Assembly (NCBI GenBank): GCA_937944175.1
Contig: CALDZW010000031.1
Span: 1-5,913, forward strand
Source of the DNA: an uncultured Candidatus Altimarinota bacterium
GTDB taxonomy: Bacteria > Patescibacteriota > Gracilibacteria > BD1-5 > UBA6164
Length of the DNA: 5,913 bases
Direction: 5' to 3'
Positions 1 through 5,913 of the stretch are shown here, in pieces. Within the stretch, counting starts at the first letter, position 1. Each line of letters opens with the position of its first letter. Below the pieces are notes generated by a model. It was not told the DNA's origin. It saw only the letters and a program-made list of their open reading frames with translations, and did no database searches. The position numbers and the translations under genes are program-made.

Positions 1-731
1 CTTTTTTGTTTCCTTTATTTTGAGAGGAAACCAATAAAATCATCAAAAAAATCAGGACATTAAGGAGTAAGGAGTATTCACAACCACTATCTATTTTTGA
101 TTTTGATGACACACTGTATTCTCGTGCAAAAACATTAGAGCTAGATTGATTTACTAATAATAGAGGGAAAGATGGTAATATATGGTTATTGGCATATTAC
201 TGAGGACTTATTGAGAGTACTGACCATTGAGTCATTTCAGATGAAACAAAACAGTTAGTTATCAATATGAGCTTAGAAGAAAAGCAAAAAGCTATTAAAA
301 AATTTGTGGAAGAATTTTATAGTAATGAAGGTGATTGAGATAAGAAACTATGACTAGTGCAGAATATCTATGATCTTATTAACAAAACAAGTAGTAAGGC
401 TACACTTATATTAACGGCATGAGATAAAATATTACAGGAAGAAAAGCTAGATAAGACAGGACTTAATACTGTTCCATATTCTATTGTTGAAAAGTCATCT
501 CAAAAGATAAAGCAAACTATTGTATCTATAATTGAGAGATGAGAAATACCAGAAACAGTTGAAATTTATGAAGACAGACCTGAGTACTTTTTTAAATATT
601 GACAAGTATTAGCAGATGTCTTTTGAAATATTTTTACCATTCATTGAGTAAAAATTGATCCAGATAGTAATAAAGCTGAGCCAGTAAGAACTGTAAGTTT
701 TCAGTCTAGAGATACACAAAATTATTCATAA
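1..731 (+). CDS. HAD-superfamily hydrolase-like protein, 5' truncated by the window
   Basis: Read with UGA as Gly, one frame (codons from base 3) is open from the window edge to TAA at 729-731, about 242 residues. It contains about 11 in-frame UGA codons. The HAD motif I, DFDDT, lies at 99-113, with the first Asp as the expected nucleophile. A hydrophobic strand LILTA near 409-423 sits where motif II is expected, and EDRP at 570-581 resembles the acidic motif IV. The order and spacing fit a HAD phosphatase or phosphohydrolase. The 'YEDRP' signature and the strand before it recall the HAD domain of Swiss Army Knife RNA-repair proteins, but that is only a resemblance. No ATG occurs upstream of motif I in this frame, so the start is probably before the window. 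The substrate cannot be told. The 3' end overlaps the convergent prepilin peptidase gene by 26 bases. Confidence 0.72.
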
Positions 732-1737
732 AAGTATGTATCTCTTCTTGAAAAAATACAGCTATAAAAAATCCAATAGCAATAAATGGACCAAAAGGTA
801 TTTGAGAATTAAGTTCTCAGGGACCTTTTTTTGTTATTTTTTGGTACCCAATGAAGCTCAGTCAAATAATGCTACCATTTAGATAACAAAGCATCATAGC
901 AGGAAAGCTGAGAGTAGTTCCAAGAATAATTCATACCATAATAGCAATACGTAAATCTCACTGTCACATCCATTTTCCTCACGAAAGCAGTATTTGTAAG
1001 TAGAAAAAAGTAAATATAGCAAGTGCTCAAATGGATGCAGCTATTCAAGAAACACTAGCTCTAGCTATACTCTCAGGAAGAATAAAGCCAGTTATAAATA
1101 TGAGTGTATAGAGTCCTACAAGAATAGAAACATCCCACTTATCATCGAGTTCTTTGAGGATGATTGTATAGAGTCATCAAATTGTCAGGAGTAGAGTTCA
1201 GATTCATACAATAGCTACTAATTTTGTAGTCTCTATATTTGGAAGACTAGTAAATATCTCAATTCATATAAAAGCTTGTACTATTATTCATAGAACTCAT
1301 ATTCATACTCATGTAGCCAAAACTTTCTCATGAATTTCTAAAAAGAGGATGTCATAGAAAATATAGATGATACTAATAAAACTAATAGTAAGCCAGAATA
1401 GAAGGGTGATTATTTCTTGTATATTTGCATTGAGCAGTAGTGGGAGATCTATGAGAAAATATCAGACTCAAGCAAAAAGAATCCCTGTACACAGTTCCAA
1501 AAATGGATAGACACAACTCACAGACGCTTTACATCTTCTGCATGATCATTTATTAATGCACCATGATACAAGAGGAATAAGGTCAACAGTCTCAAGAATT
1601 TTGTTACAACTCCCACAGTGACTTCTTCCTGCGCAAATTCATCATTCTCAAGATTTGAGTCTATGAATGATGACACTAGAAAAGCTTCAAAATATAAGAC
1701 CAAATAGGAAGAGGCAGATTAAAAAGAACAGTTGCAT
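706..1737 (-). CDS. Prepilin peptidase (type IV prepilin leader peptidase, A24 family)
   Basis: Frame of 343 residues under UGA=Gly, from ATG at 1737 to TAG at 706-708. It is the inner-membrane aspartic protease that cleaves, and in many bacteria N-methylates, type IV prepilins or related pseudopilins. Visible family marks, in order: a hydrophobic start ending in the GSF..V motif (about residues 17-22); two CxxC pairs, C41/C44 and C66/C69, as in zinc-binding family members; a Tyr-Asp at D129, the probable first catalytic Asp; GKWMGQGD with D261, the second catalytic Asp; and IPFGPFIAIG near the C-terminus. About eight to ten hydrophobic segments can be counted. Both glycines of the GxGD motif are UGA codons. 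At 343 residues it is longer than typical bacterial members (roughly 250-290), and the extra length lies between D129 and D261. In-frame TAA at 1747-1749 limits the start, and ATG 1737 is the only ATG between it and the first motif. There is no clear Shine-Dalgarno. No pilin gene is in view. Confidence 0.93.
708..745. repeat. Inverted repeat around two convergent stop codons
   Basis: agagataca (708-716) and tgtatctct (737-745) are perfect 9-base inverted copies separated by 20 bases. The hydrolase stop (729-731) lies in the loop and the prepilin peptidase stop (706-708) touches the left arm. Neither strand has a T run after the stem, so it is not a standard intrinsic terminator, though it may mark or protect the 3' ends of both messages. 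Confidence 0.5.
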
Positions 1738-1765
1738 GATTCATTGTTAAGGATCTATTGTTCTT

Positions 1766-1793
1766 AGTATAAAATGAAACTAAAAAAAAACAA
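1766..1793 (-). promoter_or_regulatory. Probable promoter of the prepilin peptidase gene
   Basis: On the minus strand, TATACT (1766-1771) is preceded by TTGTTT (1788-1793) with a 16-base spacer. The -10 box is 28 bases from the ATG at 1737, leaving a leader of roughly 20 bases. The trxB gene has an almost identical arrangement, which supports the call. The -35 lies within the terminator hairpin of the upstream gene, so the two signals share DNA. Confidence 0.5.
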
Positions 1794-1817
1794 CTTAGGA
1801 GTTGTTTTTATAGTTTC
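1776..1817 (-). terminator. Intrinsic terminator of the 508-residue protein gene
   Basis: A perfect 10-bp stem is formed by 1786-1795 and 1800-1809 with a 4-base loop. On the minus strand it runs directly into a T run (bases 1785 down to 1782), the layout of a rho-independent terminator. A second outer pairing, gaaacta (1776-1782) with tagtttc (1811-1817), could extend it to about 42 bases. The TAA stop of the upstream gene (1808-1810) is part of the stem. The A/T-rich stem is weak, with only three G-C pairs in the inner 10 bp. Confidence 0.75.
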
Positions 1818-3334
1818 TTTTTCGTTTCTAGAATGAACCTGTTTACAAGTTTATGCATTGGATTTCATACAAATGGAAGATTTATATTTCATATACCTAA
1901 GGCTTTATTTATTTCATCAATTTGTGTGTCACTAATGTTAGGATCTAACTTTTCTAACATTGTATTGATAATAGGATTTCATGCTAATGATCTAAGGCTC
2001 ATGAAAATTTGAAAATAATTCTTTCTCAATATTGCATCATTCACAGTTCATTGAGCACTACTTTCAATATCTTTTATAAAAGTACTTATATGTCTTTGTG
2101 TAGTTGGTGGTACTCAAGGTACTCATTTTACCTCTTCTAACTTTATAATAAATTGTTTATTTTTTTGTGATAATACTTCTGATGCATTATTTTGAACAGA
2201 AGGTCTTTGAGCTACTTGTAATTGTCTTCTGGGCTGTGGTTGAACAGGTCTTCTTTGTAAACGTCATTCTGCTGGTTGCATTTGAAGAGGGGGTGTGGTG
2301 TGTACTTCTGAATTTCTGTTTATAGTCATAGATACTCTATTGCCCTTGAGTGATGTAACTTTATAAAGGTCTAAAAACTTCTTGAACTCAGGAAGCCTTT
2401 TCAATTCATCAGTTGTTTGACAGCGTTTGATTTGCTCTAGTCGTAATTTAAAATTAGCTATTTTTGAATCAGATTCTCTTGGATTCATAGCTTTTAAAAA
2501 TAAATTCCAATCTGTATCAGAGGTTGTTTTTATTCCAGCTAAGAAGGTTTCAAGATTTGGTTCTCTGTATCAACTGGACATAGATGTGAATAAGGTTTGC
2601 ATAAGAGGTCTGAATATTTTTTTCCATACTACTGTCTTTCATACTTCAGTTGTATTGATTATCTCATCTCCTATGAGAAACTGTTGATCAAGACTAAGTC
2701 TTCATTGATTTTGATATTTATTTATAATTGATTGCATTTTTCATCTATCTAAATCAGGGAAATACATGTAGAGTTTCTCAAGATAGGGATTTGATCATAG
2801 TATTTGATTATTTATTACTTTACTCACAATAGGAGATACTGATGTTATTGATCAAGCAGGTACCTTTGTTATCTTATTTTTTGCAATATCTTGGATTTTT
2901 CATCATTTCTTATGCAAGTCTCTTTCTCTTATTTTTTGTCTTTTCTTTTCATTTGCTAAAAGTATAGCTTTGTCTCTTTCTCTCACTTTTTGTCTTCTTG
3001 CTTCAAGTTGTTTTCTTTTTTGTATATCATTGTGTGAAGCTTTACTTCTCAAGTCTGCTAGGCTTTTTCTCTCTGATTGAATATTTTTTTCTCTTTGTTC
3101 TTTTCTTTTTTTATTATTTGCTCTTTGAACAGCTTCCCTTTGTTTGTAAATATTTCTTTGAGCTTCAATGTGCCTTTTATGAGCTGCAATTCTTTCTTTT
3201 TGAATTTTTCTCATTTTTGAAATGTGTGCATCTTTTGCTTTTTTCAAAGCAGCTTGTCTTGCTTTTATAGCTTTATTGTTTTGCAAAGTACGAGTTTGAT
3301 GTCTTGCTCTGCTTGTATTTTTATCTAAGGTCAT
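1808..3334 (-). CDS. Unrecognised 508-residue protein with basic coiled-coil N-terminus
   Basis: I do not recognise this protein. With UGA=Gly the frame is open from ATG at 3334 to TAA at 1808-1810 and contains 15 UGA codons. Residues 1-143 are almost entirely charged or polar, very rich in Lys, Arg, Gln and Ala with regular Glu, and look like a long basic helix or coiled coil. An 18-residue unit beginning QKVRERD/QKIRERD occurs at about 115-132 and 133-143. Residues about 145-345 look folded and mostly helical, with aromatic and hydrophobic spacing (for example NPYLEKLYMYFPDLD). Residues about 346-384 form a Gln/Pro/Arg-rich linker, and about 385-508 form a second, mainly helical domain. No signal peptide or membrane helix is seen. 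An ATG at 3373 would add 13 hydrophobic residues but overlaps the best -10 candidate, so 3334 is preferred. Nucleic-acid or cell-structure binding is a guess from the charge only. Confidence 0.82.
2918..2999 (-). repeat. Degenerate 54-base in-frame repeat in the coiled-coil region
   Basis: Two copies of a roughly 25-base segment, at 2918-2943 and 2972-2997, begin with the same 12 bases (gtctctttctct on the plus strand). They then differ at only a few positions. The offset is 54 bases, that is 18 codons, giving QKVRERD and QKIRERD in the protein. A looser third relative (REAVQRANNKKR) occurs earlier. This suggests growth of the helix by internal duplication. Confidence 0.6.
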
Positions 3335-3368
3335 AATATTTTTTATAAATAAAATATATAAAAAGTCT

Positions 3369-3374
3369 ATCATA
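3369..3374 (-). promoter_or_regulatory. Candidate -10 box of the 508-residue protein gene
   Basis: TATGAT on the minus strand lies 34 bases before ATG 3334, a distance close to that of the boxes before the prepilin peptidase and trxB genes. It sits between the trxB terminator and the start codon, where a promoter is needed. There is no good -35: only a T run lies at the right distance. The call rests on position more than on sequence. Confidence 0.3.
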
Positions 3375-3390
3375 AAAATAATTACAATGC

Positions 3391-3424
3391 AAAAAAAGAC
3401 AGTTTTAGAATAAAGCTGTCTTTT
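3391..3424 (-). terminator. Intrinsic terminator of trxB
   Basis: On the minus strand aaaagacag (3424-3416) pairs perfectly with ctgtctttt (3402-3394) across a 13-base loop. The stem is followed without a gap by a T run (bases 3397 to 3391). It begins 21 bases after the trxB stop codon. The reverse direction has only four T after the stem, so it acts mainly on the minus strand. Confidence 0.85.
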
Positions 3425-3445
3425 AATTTGAGAGGTATTTTGGTA

Positions 3446-4369
3446 TTAGTGCTCTTCCATAAGTAAATCCTCATGAATAGAATTTGCAGTAAGACATCAT
3501 TCAGCTGCACTCATAATTGTTTGTCTAAATTTATTAGAGTTGGTGGTAACATCACCAGCCGCATAGAGTCATTTGAGACTCGTTTCTTGCCTCTTATCAA
3601 CCACAAGGCATCACTCAGCATCTTTATCAAGATGCATTTCTGATACAAGGTCTACGTTAGGAATAGTTCCGATGGCAATAAAAATCCCATCAGCTTTAAG
3701 AGATTTTCAGGATTTCAACTTAATTTCTTCTACAAACATCTTACCAGTTATCTCTTCTACTTCTTCATTGAGCACAAATTCAATGTTATCTCTTTTGTGA
3801 GCCTTATCAATCCATGTATTTTCTGCTCTGAGCTTCTCACTTCTATGAACAATATATACTTTATTACAAATATCAGCTAAATACAGAGCTTCTGTGATTG
3901 CTGTATTTCATCATCCTACCATGACAATATCTCTGTTTTTGAAAAACATTCCATCACAGGTTGCACAATAACTGACTCATTTCCCAAGAAAATCATCTTC
4001 TCAAGGAGCTCATAAATGTCTATAGTTATTCCCAGTAGCAAGAATTACTTTTTTAGCTGAAAGTTCTTTTCCACTTGAAGTAACAATATGAAAATGATTA
4101 TTATGTTTTTCTAACTTAGTTACCATTTCTGTAAGAATCTCTGATCAACTCTCTTCAGCATGTTTTTTAAAATCTTCCATAATTTCACCTCCAGGAGCTG
4201 ATATTACCCCTGGCCAATTTTCTACTTTGTGAGATGTTCCAAGAGCTCCACCAGGAAGTCATCCAATAATAAGATTTTTTATTTTATATCTACTACAATA
4301 CATTCCAGCAGGGTATCCAGCACTTCATGCTCAGATAATAATCACATCATAATCTGTTTTTCACTCCAT
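3446..4369 (-). CDS. trxB: Thioredoxin reductase
   Basis: Frame of 307 residues under UGA=Gly, from ATG 4369 to TAA 3446-3448. This FAD-dependent cytosolic enzyme passes electrons from NAD(P)H to thioredoxin. In order it shows the FAD-binding GAGSAG (residues 13-18, with Gly13 and Gly15 as UGA codons), an ATG motif with GNNYR near residue 115, and the redox-active CATC (Cys135/Cys138). The same two positions are used in the Escherichia coli enzyme. Next come GGGNTA (152-157, two of the Gly as UGA) of the pyridine nucleotide domain, HRSEKLR (175-181), and AAGD (270-273) of the second FAD contact. Length is close to the usual 310-320. In the HRRxxxR motif that contacts the 2'-phosphate of NADPH, the second Arg is Ser177. 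An in-frame TAA at 4382-4384 and the absence of another ATG fix the start. There is no Shine-Dalgarno. No thioredoxin gene is in view. Confidence 0.96.
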
Positions 4370-4399
4370 AAATTTTTTTAGTTAATAATAATTAATTTG

Positions 4400-4427
4400 A
4401 GTATAAGCCAAAATAGACAAATCACAA
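4400..4427 (-). promoter_or_regulatory. Probable trxB promoter
   Basis: On the minus strand, TATACT (4400-4405) is preceded by TTGTGA (4422-4427) with a 16-base spacer. The -10 lies 30 bases from the ATG at 4369. The same -10 hexamer, spacer and leader length are found before the prepilin peptidase gene, which makes a chance match less likely. Confidence 0.55.
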
Positions 4428-4436
4428 AATTACTTG

Positions 4437-4467
4437 TTGAGATAATAAGATATTTACTTAAGATAAT
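4437..4467 (+). promoter_or_regulatory. Candidate promoter of the transporter/cyclase operon
   Basis: GATAAT (4462-4467) lies 30 bases before ATG 4498, matching the leader length of the other genes here. The nearest -35-like hexamer is TTGAGA (4437-4442), at a long 19-base spacer. It would fire away from the trxB promoter within the same 128-base divergent intergenic region. A weak purine stretch, gaaga, about 9 bases before the ATG could serve in ribosome binding. Confidence 0.33.
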
Positions 4468-4497
4468 CTAAAATGATATTTTTTGAAGAATACATGT

Positions 4498-5393
4498 ATG
4501 GAAATTTGGGTCTGGTATACGTTAGGGAGTATTGTTTCAATGGTGATATTATCACTAGTTGATTATGCAATGTGAAAACATTTTTATAAGAATGCAGAGT
4601 GAGCAACAATTATTGGAGGCTTTTTTTGATCTTTGTTTTCATATATATTTTGTTGTTCAAATGAATAGACCTTTCAAATATTGAAGTACTACTGTATGCA
4701 TATATATTCTGATTTTTTGCCTTATTTGGTGCATACTATTATTGGAAAACACTCTTTAATAGTACATCTCCAGGAACGTTAGCTTCAATAATGAAGCTGC
4801 AAATGGTTTTTGCTTTTATTGTATGAGTACTAATTTTTCATGAAAGACTCAGTTGACTTCAACTTCTCTGACATGCAGTGATATTTTGATGAGCAATGCA
4901 TTTAGCACTCAAGGAATTTAATCTCACTAAATCAAAGAATAGTTATATACTACCTTTGATTGCAGTATCACTCTGGACTGTCTCACTTATATGAATGGAC
5001 TATTTATATACGCAACATGATATGTGGTCTATATTATGAATACAATCATTAGGACTTGTCTCAGGAGCATTGATCTTATTATTTTTCACTCAATGAGGAA
5101 AAGATTTTTCAAAAGATTTCAGACTGAGAACTAAACAATACTTACTTATTTGAATTGCAACAGAAACATTCTGAATAGGTATGCATGTGTTTGATGCTTT
5201 TGCTTATAGCACTTGACCACTTTCAAAAGTAACATTTCTAAGAGAAACATATCCTGTATTTTTAATACTTATTGCCTTATCCTTAAGACCATACTTTCCA
5301 AAATATATAGCGGATGAGTGAGGAGATTCAAAGTTTGAGAAAATTACGGTTGTTATTATAATGCTTGTGGGGGTATATTTAACTATTAGATAG
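4498..5393 (+). CDS. EamA/DMT-type transporter, reading frame interrupted at T7
   Basis: The gene starts at ATG 4498 in one frame, which ends at TAG 4666-4668 after 56 residues. The rest continues in the -1 frame, open from 4590 to TAG 5391-5393 with UGA=Gly. Adding one T to the run at 4621-4627 joins the two into a 298-residue protein, the normal size of EamA family transporters. The joined product has about ten hydrophobic helices in two halves of five. The second half ends with the family-like pattern GPLSKVTFLRETYPVFLI. Such proteins move small metabolites across the inner membrane; the substrate cannot be predicted. The family call rests on topology and overall pattern, not on a diagnostic motif. 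The gene could be intact with a sequencing error, truly inactivated, or expressed by slippage. The cyclase gene begins 7 bases after its stop. Confidence 0.75.
4621..4627 (+). other. T7 homopolymer at the transporter frameshift
   Basis: Before this run the coding frame is ...gga ggc ttt ttt; after it the hydrophobic transporter sequence continues one base back (ttg atc ttt gtt ttc). Both frames are open between 4590 and 4665, so the shift lies in that interval. The seven T are the only long homopolymer there. Confidence 0.7.
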
Positions 5394-5400
5394 TGAGTTT

Positions 5401-5913
5401 ATGAAAATAATAGATTTATCTCAAGAGTTATATTCAGGAATGCCCGTATTCCCAGATGATCCAGAGGTCAGTATTGAAGTGATTCAAACAATACCAGAAT
5501 GTTGATGGGAAATGAAAAATATTAATATGAGTAGTCATGATGGTACACATGTGAATGTTCCTGCTCACTGTTGTGCAGGGTGAAAAAGATTGCATGATTA
5601 TCATCTTGAAGATTTTATATGAAAGACAAGAGTGTACAGAAAAGGTTCTGATATTCAAGAATGAATATGAATTTTATTTTGAGAAACAATAGATATTACT
5701 TGGGACACAGCAAAAAAATGTGTTGAAGTATGAGTAAAATTTATAGGAGTCTCAAAAGAGTTTGATATAGAGATTGAGAGGTATTTACTGGAGCAATGAA
5801 TAATTTCTTTTGAGAGACTTCTCAATGTAGATTTACTACCTGATAGTTTTACTTTCTATGGAATGCCCTTAAAAATAAAGGAATGAGACTGAAGTCCTGT
5901 GAGAGCATATGCT
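5401..5913 (+). CDS. Cyclase family / kynurenine formamidase-like hydrolase, 3' truncated
   Basis: ATG 5401 opens a frame of 171 residues (UGA=Gly) that runs off the window. Members are metal-dependent amidohydrolases such as arylformamidase (KynB) and isatin hydrolase. The start, IIDLSQELYSGMPVFPDDP, is the usual N-terminus. The metal-binding signature appears as HDGTHVNVPAH at residues 46-56, where the family has HxGTHxDxPxH; here the Asp is Asn52. GDGSPVRAYA at the window edge matches the typical C-terminal part, so probably only about 20-40 residues are missing. The substrate is not clear, and no other tryptophan-degradation gene is visible. It follows the transporter stop by 7 bases on the same strand, so the two are probably co-transcribed and may act on the same compound. 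The ribosome-binding site is weak (gtgag at 5393-5397). Confidence 0.88.

Noticed and set aside
62..74. Doubled AAGGAG Shine-Dalgarno-like sequence before the hydrolase motif I
   Set aside because: No ATG, GTG or TTG follows at a usable distance in the coding frame, and the frame is open upstream to the window edge, so it is probably just Arg/Ser/Lys/Glu codons.
1518..1703. 61-residue minus-strand reading frame
   Set aside because: It is a different frame inside the prepilin peptidase gene, whose conserved Cys pairs and GSF motif are in the overlapping UGA=Gly frame.
2264..2488. A separate 74-residue gene
   Set aside because: It is an internal piece of the 508-residue frame, ended only by UGA, which is Gly here; the same frame continues on both sides.
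2427..2687. 86-residue plus-strand frame
   Set aside because: It lies antisense within the 508-residue gene and has no recognisable features or start signal.
2998..3270. 90-residue hydrophobic plus-strand frame, Phe/Leu rich
   Set aside because: It is the antisense shadow of the Lys/Arg-rich coiled coil (AAA/AGA read as TTT/TCT), which mimics a membrane protein.
3573..3800. 75-residue plus-strand frame
   Set aside because: It is antisense to the C-terminal half of trxB, which is clearly the real gene.
4498..4668. A stand-alone 56-residue membrane peptide
   Set aside because: It fits as helices 1-2 of the transporter, which otherwise lacks an N-terminus and start codon, so a frameshift is the simpler reading.
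5434..5658. 74-residue minus-strand frame
   Set aside because: It is antisense to the cyclase gene, across its metal-binding signature.

Overview
The window is AT-rich bacterial DNA that only makes sense if UGA is read as glycine (translation table 25). Under the standard code every gene breaks into short pieces. Under table 25, five of the six frames run intact to a TAA or TAG or to the window edge, and conserved glycines of known motifs fall on UGA codons. Examples are the dinucleotide-binding GxGxxG of thioredoxin reductase and the GxGD of prepilin peptidase. This code is known from the candidate phyla Absconditabacteria (SR1) and Gracilibacteria (BD1-5), so the organism is very probably one of these. 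The sequence alone does not let me choose between them.

Layout. (1) 1-731, plus: 3' part of a HAD-type hydrolase that begins before the window. (2) 706-1737, minus: a prepilin peptidase convergent with it, the two coding ends overlapping by 26 bases inside a small inverted repeat. (3) 1808-3334, minus: a 508-residue protein I do not recognise, with a very basic coiled-coil N-terminal third and a Gln/Pro/Arg-rich linker. It ends in a hairpin terminator. (4) 3446-4369, minus: thioredoxin reductase TrxB, followed by its own terminator. (5) 4370-4497: divergent promoter region. (6) 4498-5393, plus: a ten-helix EamA/DMT-type transporter whose reading frame is broken at a run of seven T. (7) 5401 to the end, plus: a cyclase/kynurenine formamidase-like metal-dependent hydrolase, 7 bases after the transporter and probably in its operon.

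The three minus-strand genes look like separate transcription units. Two have intrinsic terminators behind them, and -10-like boxes lie about 30 bases before the starts of all three. The same spacing is seen before the transporter. Shine-Dalgarno sequences are weak or absent before the starts that can be seen. The genes do not form an obvious pathway: the window holds one pilus-processing enzyme, one redox enzyme, a transporter/hydrolase pair and two proteins of unclear role. I see no mobile element, CRISPR array, RNA gene or defence system. The points most worth a second look are the transporter frameshift, the long spacing between the proposed catalytic aspartates of the peptidase, the unrecognised basic protein, and single-residue departures in TrxB and the cyclase.
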